A stretch of DNA of 64,000 nt from Rhizobium sp. RCAM05350 (GTDB lineage Bacteria > Pseudomonadota > Alphaproteobacteria > Rhizobiales > Rhizobiaceae): positions 3,886,001-3,950,000 of the forward strand of contig CP087974.1 of assembly GCA_024426085.1 (NCBI GenBank). Reading direction: 5' to 3'. Positions 1-10,134 of the stretch are shown here, one piece after another. A program made the translations under genes and the position numbers. The notes beneath the pieces are model-generated. The model was not told the DNA's origin and made no database searches. It saw nothing but the letters and a program-made list of their open reading frames with translations. Every line of letters begins with the position of its first letter. The stretch's first letter is position 1.

Positions 1-1047
1 CGGTCGACGCTGAACTGCTCGACGACCTGGACATATTTGACCTGGACGTCCTGGCGGGTCTGGTCCCAATCGATCAGGTCTTTCAAGGGGCCGGGCAGGT
101 CCTTGTAGGCGCTGATCACGGCGATCAACTGACCGATGTCAAGACGGCCTTGCAGCGCCAGATAGCCGCCGATGCAATAGAACAGGAAGGGGGTGAGCTG
201 GGCGAGGAAATTGTTGATGAACTTGACCAGGAATTTCCACTGGTAGAGGTCATAGTGGATCTTGAAGATACGGCCGAGACGGGAGGCAATGTCGGCACGC
301 TCATAGTTGGACGTATCATAGGCGTGGATGGTGCCGATGCCATCGACGATCTCGCTGACGCGGCCAGCAAGCTCGCGCGCGGTGATCTGGCGTTCGCGGC
401 CAAGCACCAGCAGGCGCCGGCGCATACGCGGGATGATCACGGCCTGGACGCCGACCATGACGGCTGCGATCAGTCCCAGCCAGGTATTTTGCATGAAAAT
501 GAAGAACAGGGCCGTCAATGCCTGCCCGCCGAGCAGTGCGGGCTGGACAGAAGGCATCGCCGGTGAAGCCGCCGAGAGGCTCGACCTCATCCTTCACCAT
601 GCTGGACACTTCCGCACCCTTCATGCGCTTGAACTGGCTTGGCGGAAAACGCAGGATCCGATCGACAAGCTCGAAGCGGATACGCCGAAGCAGGCGTTCG
701 CCGAGGCGGCCCTTGTAGGTATTGATATAGAACTTGAAGAGGCCGTTGATGATCACCAGCAACAGGAAGACCATGCTGAGTGCAAACAGGGTCTGCATGC
801 GGGTCAGTTCGACCCCGTCAAAGAGTGTCACGGTTCCGAGCCAGGGCAGGTCGAAGCTGATGTTCATGAACAACTGGGTGGCGCCCGGCTGATCGAAGCC
901 TTGACCTTGAATAGGCCCGTTGACGATCTGCTTGGGCAGGTCGAACGACAGGAAGTAGGGTATCATCGAGACAGCGACGACCAGAAGGATCCAGAGCTGC
1001 TGGCCTCTTGTATGCGTCCAGATGTAGCGGGCGATGCTTTTTTCCAT
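1..1047 (-). CDS. ABC exporter, membrane domain (partial, frameshifted)
   Basis: Amino-terminal part of a fused membrane/ATPase ABC exporter; the ATP-binding half lies beyond the window edge. Hydrophobic segments are visible near residues 15-35 (WILLVVAVSMIPYFLSF) and 95-118 (ALSMVFLLLVIINGLFKFYI), followed by the coupling-helix style text LGERLLRRIRFELVDRILRFP typical of type I exporters. The frame breaks at about 549, where one A (T on the coding strand) sits between C and G; removing it restores reading (AFVQPALLGG) to the edge. I prefer the ATG at 1047; an in-frame TTG at 1059 overlaps the stop of the upstream gene. The neighbouring glycosyltransferases suggest export of a glycan or glycolipid, which is inference. 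Confidence 0.75.
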
Positions 1048-1055
1048 GGGTGGAT

Positions 1056-1656
1056 TCAACTGGCCGTGTAGCGGGTGTCGAGGACGTAGAAGCGCCGGGC
1101 AGCATAGGGCGTGCCAGCGATCTCCGGGTCGTGCAGGCGAAGATCGAACTGTCCGCGGATCGTGACCGCCGGACGGCTGACGATATGCGGCACTTGAGAG
1201 GCTGCCCGTTCAAGTTCCGGCGCATATTCGATCACGACGGTTTTCGCGTTTTCGATCAGCGAGAACAAGAGATCGCCGAGAGGATCCTTGCGGCCGAACG
1301 GTTTCAGCGAATAACCGAGCAGGACGAGGCCATAGCTTCCCGGCTGATAGTGATAATCGATCTGCTGGAACTTGGCCTGCAATATGCCGCACGTGGCACT
1401 GCTGGCCATTCAATTCGTTTGTCTCGTAGGCCTCGGTCTTCGGATCGACGGAGGTTACCGATAGCGGATGATGGGTGAGATAAGGGGTAATCGGCCGGAT
1501 ATGGCCGCCGATTTCCAGGATATGCGGGCATTCGCGCATGAAGTGTGCGGCAAAGACCTGCCGCATGGTTGCGCCCAGTCCTGCCAGATGCGGTATGTCC
1601 TTTCCCGCCTCCAGGGGCGGCGAAACGGAGGTGGCATCCTTCAGGTTGACTTGCAT
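1056..1656 (-). CDS. Methyltransferase-like hypothetical protein (frameshifted)
   Basis: Protein of about 200 residues in two frames that join near 1385. The first half contains ILEIGG followed 20 residues later by SVDPK, which resembles the glycine-rich loop and acidic loop of a class I SAM-binding fold. The second half (GSYGLVLLGYSLKPFG, then VIEYAPELERA) continues an alpha/beta pattern. The start is the ATG at 1656, supported by GGAG eight bases upstream. It is immediately upstream of and same-strand as the ABC exporter, with stop and start almost touching, so co-transcription is likely. It diverges from the methyltransferase-like gene at 1695 with only 38 bases between start codons. No specific function can be assigned. 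Confidence 0.55.
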
Positions 1657-1694
1657 TCCTTGCACTCCAGAAAAGTCCAGACTACAACACGCGC

Positions 1695-2372
1695 ATGATG
1701 AAAACCACCCGATCAAACGAAGCAAACACAACAGATTGGCACGAGAGTGCCTTCGATATCATCCGCGGTCTGTCCGCCTATACGGGAAGCTCTCTGATAG
1801 AAGGCCTTGCGAAAGTTGTCGCCAAATATCCGGACGCGGACCTCGGCACGGCCTTCAACCACAAGCAGGTTGGAAGCAAGATATGGGCACGCGAAAAGCT
1901 GTTTGAAAGCCTTGGCGGCAAATTTAAACACATCGTCCTGCTCGGCGGCTGGTACGGTGTGCTTCCGGCGATGTTTTTCGATGACAGCCGTTTCGACATC
2001 GCGCTGTTCGAGAGCATCGATATCGACCCTGAGGTCGCTGAAATCGCCGAAACGCTGAATGCCAAGGCCGGTCAGCATTTTCGCACAGTGACGCAGGATA
2101 TGTACGCGCTCGACTACAGCACTCGCGGCGCCGATCTCGTCATCAACACCAGTTGTGAGCACATTGCCGATCTTCCGGCATGGCTTTCGCTTCTGCCACG
2201 CGGGACACAGGTTCTGCTGCAGTCGAACGACTATTTCAGCGAGCCGACCCACATCAACTGCGTGCCGTCGCTGGAAGCTTTTAAGGAGCAGACATCGCTG
2301 AGCCACGTGGCCTTTGCCGGGTCGCTGGCGATGAAGAAATACACCCGCTTCATGGCGATCGGTACGGTTTGA
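1695..2372 (+). CDS. Class I SAM-dependent methyltransferase-like protein
   Basis: Intact 225-residue protein. Residues around 75-90 (HIVLLGGWYGVLP) form a glycine-rich nucleotide loop, followed by FESIDIDPEVAEIAE as the acidic second strand, and DLVINTSCEHIADLP as the usual post-IV segment of a Rossmann methyltransferase. Substrate is unknown. It is the only plus-strand gene in the glycan block, convergent with the glycosyltransferase at 2380 and divergent from the related-looking gene ending at 1056. Two adjacent ATGs (1695 and 1698) are possible starts; no strong ribosome site is visible. A role in decorating the glycan made by the neighbouring transferases is plausible but not shown. Confidence 0.65.
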   Translation: MMKTTRSNEANTTDWHESAFDIIRGLSAYTGSSLIEGLAKVVAKYPDADLGTAFNHKQVGSKIWAREKLFESLGGKFKHIVLLGGWYGVLPAMFFDDSRFDIALFESIDIDPEVAEIAETLNAKAGQHFRTVTQDMYALDYSTRGADLVINTSCEHIADLPAWLSLLPRGTQVLLQSNDYFSEPTHINCVPSLEAFKEQTSLSHVAFAGSLAMKKYTRFMAIGTV

Positions 2373-2379
2373 TCCGTGA

Positions 2380-3526
2380 TCAGATCAGCCCGCGCAGAAT
2401 TTCGGCGGTGCGATGAGCGCTGTCGAGATCCAGGCTGTGCGGCGGGCGGTTGGATGTAGCCAACGCGGTTTCGATGGCCCGCGTCATGCTTTCCGCCGAA
2501 AGATCGTCTTCGGTCAAGACATGGGCCAGTCCAAGCTTTTGAGGCGCTCGGCCCTGACCGTCTGTTCGGTCTCTCCGCCGGCAGTAAAGGGGATGAGCAG
2601 GGCGTGGCACCCGGCCCGCAAAATGTCGCAGACCGTGTTATAGCCCGCCTGTGACACCGACAGCCGGGCACCCGCCAACAGGCTCGCGAAGTCCGGACGG
2701 AAGCGGAAGACGCTGACATGCGCGGGTGCATCGGCGGAAATCGCGTCGAAATCGGACTGAGGCAGGTTGGGGCCGGTGATCAGTGCCCAGGATAACGGCT
2801 TGTCGATCGCCTTTGCCGCTTCGCGTGCCGCGCGGATCAGGGCATTGCCGACAGCGCCGCCACCGGCCGAAACGATGACATCGAAACGCTCGGTTGGTTG
2901 CGCGGGCGGCGGTGCCGCCACCAGCCCGGTGTAGATCACCTTGTCCGTGATATCGGCGGCCAGCGGGAAACGTATCTTCGAGCTTGGCGAAGGCCGGATC
3001 GCCATGGACCAGAACCTGGTCGAAATACTGTTTAACCAGTGCGACCGTTTCCTCGTCGCGGCCGGGCTTGGAGCGTTCCTGCAGGATATCGCGCAGCGAC
3101 GTGACGACCGGCGGTTTCGGATCCATTCCGGCAATCGCATCGAGCAGCGGCAATAGTTCGGAAGCGGACTTGCCTGCGGCCGAAGGGAAAGGCCTCGATG
3201 ACGACGATATTAGGCCGGCTTCGGCGGAAAGCCGCCAGCAGCCGCTCCTTGCGGTTTTCCTTGAAGAAATCGTCGACCGGATTGCCGTCGATATCGGCCA
3301 ATCCCGAAAAACCGGCATCGCCGGCGGTGATCGGCGGCAGGGCGACATGATGGACGAGCGGGCCGGGAAAGCCGGTGACCGGCGTTCCGCCGGTGACGAC
3401 CGTTACGTCGAAACCATCCTCGGCCAGCGCGCGGGCGATGCGGCTGGCGCGGGCGAGGTGGCCGATGCCAAGCAGGTGCTGGACGTAGAAAAAAGCGCGG
3501 GGAGCTCTGCTCTGGTTATCTGTCAT
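2380..3526 (-). CDS. MurG-like glycosyltransferase (three frameshifts)
   Basis: About 380 residues of a GT-B fold glycosyltransferase read in four segments joined near 3172, 2963 and 2530. The N-terminal GIGHLARASRIARAL is the acceptor-side glycine loop of MurG/GT28-like enzymes. The C-terminal half carries VSAGGGAVGNALI and SQAGYNTVCDIL, the donor-binding region, followed by LLIPF. The ATG at 3526 overlaps the stop of the upstream GT4 gene by one base (TGATG), showing translational coupling. It is the last of three same-strand glycosyltransferase genes. Donor and acceptor are unknown; a secreted glycan or glycolipid is likely from context. Confidence 0.75.
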
Positions 3527-4771
3527 CACACATTCCGCCATTCTGTCTCGAACAAGTCTTTCAGCTGGTGGATACTGGTTTGATGGTCGAAGTGACCGCG
3601 CACCTTGCGTTCGGCTGCTTCGCCTAAATGCTTGCGGCTCGCTGGATTGCGGATGACCTTTTCAAGTGCAAGAGCCAGCGCCTGCAGGATCCTCCGGCGG
3701 CACGATAAAACCGTTTTCGCCATCGACAAGAAGCTCGGGTATTCCGGAAATATTCGTCGATATGCAGACCAGCGCCTGGCTCGACGCCTCGACAATCACG
3801 TTCGGCAAGCCATCGCGGTCGCCGTCGGCGGTGATGCGGCAAGCGAGCGCAAAGATATCGGCGTCATGATACTGCTGCAGCACTTCGGTTTGCGACAGGG
3901 ATCCGTGCCAGACCACCTTTTGAGCAATGCCAAGCTCGGATGCCAGCGACTGCAGCTTTTTCAGCAATTCACCGCCGCCGATATGGACGAAACGCCAGTT
4001 GAGATCGGCGGGCAGTAGGCTCAGCGCCCGCAGCAGGATATCGAAACCCTTCTTCTCGACCGCGCGGCCAACACTGACGATCGTCACCGGATGGGCCGGA
4101 TCGGACCCGTCACGGTCGGGCCTGGTGCCGTCAAACGGACCGAAGCGACTGAGATCGAGACCGTGATAACTCAGGTGCACATGCGGCTTGCCACCGGCAA
4201 GGTGACGGAGATGTTCAAAGCCGGTCCGGGTGCAGGTCACGGTCCAGCGGGTGCTGGCGAGCTTGCCGGCCAGTTCCCACTCCGGCGATGTCCAGATGTC
4301 CTTGGCATGGGCCGAACAGGTCCAGCCGATGCCGGTGATCATGCTTGTATAGCGGGCGACGGAGGCCGGAGTATGGATGAAATGCGCGTGCAGCCATTCG
4401 CCGCCCACTGGCCATTCGGCCGAAAGGACCATGGCCTGACCGAAGCGGCGAACCCGGTTGCGTGTCCAGTCGCGCCAGAGATCGCAGGCGAACGCGGGCA
4501 AAGTCCGCCAGAAACCGGGCTTGGGCAGGCAGCGAAGGAGTGCGCGGGCGACCCGCGCCGGCTCTTCGTGCAGATATTCCGGCAGATAGTGAACCGGGGC
4601 ACGAATTTCGTCATGGATCGGATGGCGCTTCTTGTCCGTCGGCTGGCGCAATGCCACCAGCTCCAGGTCGAATCCTGCCCGCTCCAGTCCAAGCAGTTCC
4701 TGCGCGATGAAGGTTTCCGACAGGCGCGGATATCCCTTCAACACCACGACGATCTTGCGGCGTTCCGTCAA
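3526..4771 (-). CDS. GT4 family glycosyltransferase (one frameshift)
   Basis: About 415 residues. The N-terminus KGYPRLSETFIAQEL is typical of GT4 enzymes of the colanic/exopolysaccharide type. VSVGRAVEKKGFDILLRA opens the donor-binding domain and VIVEASSQALVCIST with ISGIPELLVDGENG forms the EX7E-like nucleotide-sugar site. The frame breaks at about 3686, where one base inserted in CCGCAG gives CCTGCAGG; after correction the protein continues QALALALEK to the stop at 3526. The start appears to be TTG at 4771, seven bases after the stop of the preceding gene. Transfers a sugar from an activated nucleotide donor, retaining mechanism by family. Confidence 0.8.
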
Positions 4772-4778
4772 TGCAAAT

Positions 4779-5987
4779 TCACCCTTTCACGACCGTCAGA
4801 TGCTCACGGTCGCGGCGGCCAAGCCATTCTCCAACGATCTGCGATATGTTCGCCAGCCCTTCGAGCGTCATGCCCTTGGCGCTCTTGGAAGGCGGATCGC
4901 GGTCCGGCAGTGCCTTGAGTGCTGCGGCAAAGCGCATGGGATCGGCCGCTTCCTCCGGTAGAAGCATATCGATTAGGCCAAGCTCGGCGGCGCGGCTGGC
5001 GCGAATGAGCTGCTCTTCGCGCGGCATCACTCTGGGGACGATCAGCGCCGGCTTGTCGAAGGACAGAATCTCGCAATAGGTGTTGTAGCCGCCCATCGCG
5101 AGCACGGCCTTTGCCCCGGCGATCAGTTCTTCCATGCGATTGTCGAACTCGATCACCTCCAGATAAGGGATCTTGGCGCATTTCAGCAAAAGCTTGTGGC
5201 GCTGCTTGACCGGCATGTAGGGGCCGAGCACGATCAGCGACTTGTGCGTCAGCGTCGGGTCTTCCTGATAGGCATCGATCACATCGTGGATCAGGTCGGA
5301 ACCGTCACCGCCGCCGCCGGTGGTGATCAGAATATAATCGCCCTTTGGCTTATGCTCGGATTCTGACATCCTGCGAGACGCTTCGCTGCAGAAAGCCGAC
5401 GAAATCCATCTTGCCGCGTACGATCTGTGGAACGTCGAGGCCGACGAGGGATCGTAAAAGTCCGGCGGGCCATAGACCCAGATGCTGTCATAGAACTGGC
5501 CGATCTTGCGCATCACGTCGTTGCGCTTCCATTCCGCATCAAGCAGATGCGGCGCATCCATGACCTCGCGCAGGCCGAGAACCAGAGTCGTTCCCTGTTT
5601 CTTGAGATAGGCGAGCGTCTCCTCAACTTCGCCATGCAGCCCCATCGGCTCCTTATCGACGATGAAGATATCCGGCTGGAAGGTTTCGGCGGTGTGGCGG
5701 ATGATCGACTTGCGCATCTTCAGCGTCTCGTGCAGGTCGATATGCCTGTCCATCGACGTGTATTCGCCGTTGCGCAGCTTGATGACGCTGGGGATTTTCA
5801 CGAAGTCGACGCGGGCTCGGTAGTCGAACGCACCGGCGATCGTCGCACCCGAGATGATCAGGATGTTGACGCCGCGATAGTCCTCGACCAGCGAATGCGC
5901 GATGGTTCGGCACCGCCTGAGGTGACCGAGACCGAACGTGTCGTGGCTATACATCAGGATGCGCGCATCTTCGATCCGGCGCGTCAT
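4779..5987 (-). CDS. MurG-like glycosyltransferase with a compensated frameshift pair
   Basis: Open over its full 402 codons and related to the transferase at 2380: GLGHLRRCRTIAHSL near the N-terminus, TTGGGGDGSDL opening the second domain and AMGGYNTYCEILSF in the donor site. Between about 5364 and 5455 the in-frame translation is unlike the rest (DPSSASTFHRSYAARW). Shifting frame over exactly that stretch gives DPLVGLDVPQIVRGKMDF, a natural continuation. A base is therefore missing near 5455 and an extra T sits at 5364, so about 30 residues are wrong although the gene looks intact. First of three same-strand glycosyltransferase genes, starting 73 bases after the Opp permease gene ends. Confidence 0.8.
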   Translation of the reverse strand: MTRRIEDARILMYSHDTFGLGHLRRCRTIAHSLVEDYRGVNILIISGATIAGAFDYRARVDFVKIPSVIKLRNGEYTSMDRHIDLHETLKMRKSIIRHTAETFQPDIFIVDKEPMGLHGEVEETLAYLKKQGTTLVLGLREVMDAPHLLDAEWKRNDVMRKIGQFYDSIWVYGPPDFYDPSSASTFHRSYAARWISSAFCSEASRRMSESEHKPKGDYILITTGGGGDGSDLIHDVIDAYQEDPTLTHKSLIVLGPYMPVKQRHKLLLKCAKIPYLEVIEFDNRMEELIAGAKAVLAMGGYNTYCEILSFDKPALIVPRVMPREEQLIRASRAAELGLIDMLLPEEAADPMRFAAALKALPDRDPPSKSAKGMTLEGLANISQIVGEWLGRRDREHLTVVKG

Positions 5988-6059
5988 GAGCCGAGCCTCT
6001 TATCTCCCATGGCGTTGCCAATCTCCGTAAGGAGTGTCCTTAGCATATCGATATCCACT

Positions 6060-7132
6060 TCACTTATACGGATCGGCAGCATCGCGCAGTCCGTCGCCCA
6101 AAAAGTTGAACGCCAGAATCACGAGGATGACCGGAATGGTTGGAAACAACAGCCAGGGATAAAAAGCAATGACGCTGACGCTGCGGGCTTCGGTCAGGAG
6201 AATGCCCCAGCTGGTAATCGGCGGGCGAAGACCGAGGCCGAGGAAACTCAGCGCAGTCTCGCCGAGGATCATGCCGGGGATCGCGAGCGTCGCGGTCGCG
6301 ATCAGGTGCGACATGAAGCCGGGCACGAGATGGCGGCCGATGATGCGGCTCGAGCCGGCACCCATCAATTGCGCCGCCAGAACGTAATCCTCTTCGCGCA
6401 AGGCCAGCAGTTTCGAGCGGACGGCGCACGAGCCCTGTCCAGTCGAGCAGGCCGAGAATGGCGGTGATCCCCAGATAGATCAGAATCGGGCTCCATGTCA
6501 CCGGCATGATGGCTGCGAGCGCCATCCACAGCGGGATGCTCGGTATCGATTGCAGCACCTCGATGATACGCTGGGTAATCAGGTCGAAGACGCCGCCGTG
6601 ATAGCCTGCAAGTCCACCGATGGTGATGCCCAGCACGAAGCTCATGGTGATGCCGAGCAGGCCGATGGTCAAGGATATCCGGGCTCCATAAAGGATGCGT
6701 GACAGCACGTCGCGGCCGAGGCGGTCACTGCCGAGCAGAAAGAGCTGTCCGTCCTTGGCCGGGCAAGCCAGATGGATATTGGTCTCCACGAGGCCCCAGA
6801 ATTTGTAGCCATCGCCTCGGCAGAAGAAACGGATCGGTTCGACCTTGTCTGGTTGCTCGGTGTAGATCCGGCGCAGCGTATCCATGTCGAGCGTCATCGT
6901 GCGTCCGTAGACGAACGGCCCGACGAAGTTGCCATCATGGAACAGATGGACGCGTTGCGGCGGCGAATGGATGAAATCGACGTTGCGGGTGTGCAGATTG
7001 TAGGGCGCCAGGAATTCGACGATCGCAATGGTCGCGTAGAGAAAGGCGAGGAAATACAGCGAAAACAGCGCCAGCCGGTGTTTCTTGAATTTCCACCACA
7101 TCAGCCGCAGCTGTGAGGCCTGATAGATTCAT
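6060..7132 (-). CDS. Opp-family ABC permease, OppC/DppC type (frameshifted)
   Basis: Inner-membrane permease of an oligopeptide-class importer. It has the long periplasmic insertion after TM1 (PPQRVHLFHDGNFVGPFVYG) that is characteristic of Opp-family carriers for oligosaccharides, then LGSDRLGRDVLSRILYGAR and the C-terminal ETALSFLGLGLRPP, which contains the ATPase-coupling loop region. The frame breaks near 6425 (DWTGL then RSKLLALREEDYVLAAQL). A second break lies in the first codons: the ATG at 7132 has a GGAGG site, but the text IYQASQLRLMWWKF is one frame off. Works with the permease at 7230, the binding protein at 8232 and the ATPase at 10131. Confidence 0.85.
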
Positions 7133-7229
7133 GATTGTTCCTCCGTCATCACATCGACGGAATGCGGATCGAACGGTGCTGTCGAGACATAATGCGAAAG
7201 CGGTTCGCCGGATTGGGGAAGGGATACCG

Positions 7230-8229
7230 TCACTTGGTGCTACCGCCTTGCAGTCTGATGCGCGGATCGAGGAATGCGAGCGCGATGTCTGAAATCAGCA
7301 CGCCGATCACGGTGAGGAACGCCAGGAACATCAGGAACGAGCCGGCCAGATACATATCCTGACTTTGCAGAGCTTTTATCAGCATCGGTCCCGTCGTTTC
7401 GAGCGAGAGCACGATGGCGGTGATCTCGGCGCCGGAAATGATCGCCGGCAGGATCGAGCCGATATCCGAGATGAAGAAGTTGAGTGCCATGCGCAGCGGA
7501 TATTTGACCAAGGCCCGAAACGGATGCAAGCCTTTGGCACGGGCCGTCACGACATATTGTTTCTGCAGTTCGTCCAGCAGATTGGCGCGCAGACGGCGGA
7601 TCATGCCGGCGGCCAGGCGGTGCCGACGATCAGGACGGGTATCCAGAGATGCTCGAGGATCGATTTCACCTTCGCCCAGCTCATCGGTTCAGCCAGATAT
7701 TTCTGGTCCATCAGATGGCCGATGGAGGTGCCGAACCAGATATTGGCGAAATACATCAGGATCAGCGCGAACATGAAGTTCTGGAATGGCGATGCCGATC
7801 AGCCCCAGGAAAGTCAGCCCGTAATCGCCCCAGCTATATTGATGGGTGGCGGAATAGATGCCGATCGGGGAAGGCGATCAGCCAGGTGAACAGAATGGTG
7901 ACGAAGGAGACCAGCACCGTCAGCCAGAGGCGATCGCCCACCACCTCGTTGACCGGCAACTGATACTCGAATGAATAACCGTAATCGCCCTGCACCAGGC
8001 CTGCGACCCAATGGAAATAGCGCAGGATCGGCGGCCGATCGAAACCGTATTGTGCACGCAGTTCCTCGATCTCAGCCATGTCCACGGCTTCGCCTTGCGC
8101 ACGCAACTCGGAAATGTAGCTTTCGAAATAATCGCCCGGCGGCAGTTCGATGATGGTGAAGACCAGCGCGGAGATGATCACCAGCGTCGGGATCATCGCC
8201 AGCACACGCCAGAAAATGTAACGCAACAT
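7230..8229 (-). CDS. Opp-family ABC permease, OppB/DppB type (several frameshifts)
   Basis: Inner-membrane permease partner of the 6060 gene. Starts MLRYIFWRVLAMIPTLVIIS, the standard OppB N-terminus, with ELPPGDYFESYI after TM1. Reading breaks near 7870, where a G inserted in CCCATCGG makes CCGATCGG, then near 7790 and near 7605. The segments join to give IGIYSATHQYSWGDYGLTF, FALILMYFANIWFG and RRLRANLLDELQKQYVVTAR, the last containing the EAA-type coupling loop, then the C-terminal LISDIALAFLDPRIRLQ. Its start is just three bases after the stop of the binding-protein gene, so the four transporter genes form one operon. Confidence 0.85.
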
Positions 8230-8231
8230 GC

Positions 8232-10134
8232 TCAGCTAACCTCTTCGCTGTACCAGAACGTATCTGGCATGTAGACCCCGAGATAACAGGTCGGGTCGAA
8301 GCCGTAGAGGCCCTTTTCGGGAATGTTGCGGATATAGGCGGAATGCATTACCGGCTGAAGCGTGGCGTTGACGATGCCGATCGAGAAGACGTTTTGCGTA
8401 TAGATTTCCAGCATCTCATGCCAGATACGTGTTTTGTCGCCGGTCTCGATGCTCTTCTTCCATTGATTTAGAAGGTCGACCAGCTTGACCGTTTCCGGCA
8501 GTTCCGGGGCGCTGCCGTTTTGTCCGATCGACAGGTAGTACATGCCCCATGCCGGCCATTGCAGTTGGTCGTCGCGCGTGGGCGCAAACTCACCGGGGTT
8601 CATGTCCGCGGTCGGCACGCCGTTTTCGATGCCTGACCACATGGACATCATGATCTCGCCACCCATGGCGCGGCTGCGGAAGACGTCGCGCTGCGATGTC
8701 TTGATAAACAGCGAGAAACCGATTTTCATCCAGTGATCCTTGATCAATTCAAGGACATCGGTTTCGAGCGTGCTTTCACCGGAAGTTTCGACAACGATCT
8801 GCGCTTCGCGACCGTCAGGCAAGAGCCGGATGCCGTCGCTGTTGCGTTTGGAAAGGCCAACCTCGTCCAGGAGGGCATTTGCCTGATCGGGATCATGACT
8901 GGCCCAGGCCGACGCATATTCCGGCTTGAACAGCGGGCTGTCCGGCAGGATGGAATCGGAGCTTTCGCTGGCAAGGCCGTAGAAGCTGACCATGTTGATT
9001 TCGTGCCGGTCGATCGCCAGCGACAGGGCGCGGCGGACGCGGACGTCCCAGAACAGATCGCGCCAGACCTTGTCGCCACAATTGAGGTTCGGCAGAAGGG
9101 TGAGGCGGGAGCCCTGGATGCGCTTCCACAGATTGACCTTCACCGGATAGCGTTTTTCCGCATCCTTGAAGAAAGCGTAGTCGGAAAAATCGACACCGGT
9201 GGATTGCAGGTCGGTTTCACCTGCGCCGGTCTTGGCCACGATGATTTCCGAGGAGCTGATATTCAACAGCCAACGGTCGATATAGGGCAGCTGCAGGCCG
9301 TTTTCGTCGATCTGGTGGAAGAACGGGTTGCGATCAAACACGAATTGTTCGGCCGGCGGTGCTGTGCGCGGGATCCACGGATCCAGCGATGGCAGGTCGG
9401 GATTTTCAGGCCGGTACTGGCGCGACATCTTGATGTGCAGATCGGCCCATTTCTTGACGCGGTACTGCTTCATCAGCGCCGAGAGACGGAAATCGTCCTG
9501 ATACGACTTGTGGAAATGCCGCATATAGGCAGAGGGCATGACGATCACGATCGGGGAGGCGGCTGCAAGGCCGGGCAGGAAATCCGGGTTCGGAACCTTC
9601 CAGGTGTAGCGGACCGTCAGTTCGTCGAGAACTTCGAACGTCGGGCCTTCGCCGTCAGCTTGCAGTTCTCGCTGGATGCCGCCTTTGCGCAGGTCCTTGT
9701 TGAGGATCACGTCTTCCCAGGTATAGCGGAAATCCTCTGAGGTCAGGTAGCTACCGTTCGACCAGCGATGGCCTTCACGAATCTTGAAGGTGAAAATCCG
9801 GCCTTCCTGAACGTCGAAACTTTCAAGAATGTCGGGCTGGAATTGCAGGTCCTCGGTATAGCCTGATCAGACGGGCATAGCCGTTGATCGTCATCATCCG
9901 GATGTCCTTCTGGCTGCCGATCAGCATGCGGACTGTGCCGCCGTACTTTCCGGGCTGCCGGCCCATGGCGGCAAGGTTGATGCGCCGCGGATTTTTGGGG
10001 ATGCGTGAGCTGAGGTCGGGAAGCGTCTGGGCACGCAGATAAGGCCGCAGGAATGGCGGCTCCAGGGTCGCTCGTGCGACGCCGGGTACGAGAGCGGAGG
10101 CAAGCAGGCCAAGCGTAGTGCGTCGGGTGATCAT
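8232..10134 (-). CDS. Extracellular solute-binding protein, family 5 (frameshifted)
   Basis: Periplasmic binding protein of about 630 residues for the Opp-type importer. Begins MITRRTTLGLLASALVPG, a signal peptide with a twin-arginine-like start and small residues before the cleavage region. YGGTVRMLIGS and FKIREGHRWSNG, DVRVRRALSLAIDR and SFYGLASE are typical of SBP family 5. The frame breaks at 9864, where a T between C and G converts GATCGGC on the coding strand into GATCAGGC. The ATG overlaps the stop of the ATPase gene (ATGA). The size and the permease insertion resemble oligosaccharide rather than dipeptide carriers; the ligand is not determinable from sequence alone. Confidence 0.85.

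Noticed and set aside
4091..4918. A 275-codon open frame on the plus strand over the glycosyltransferases
   Set aside because: Antisense shadow of two well-supported genes, with no motif or ribosome site.
8232..9710. A separate, shorter binding-protein gene starting near 9710
   Set aside because: The signal peptide and first mature residues are present in the next frame up to 10134 and join at 9864 with one base removed.
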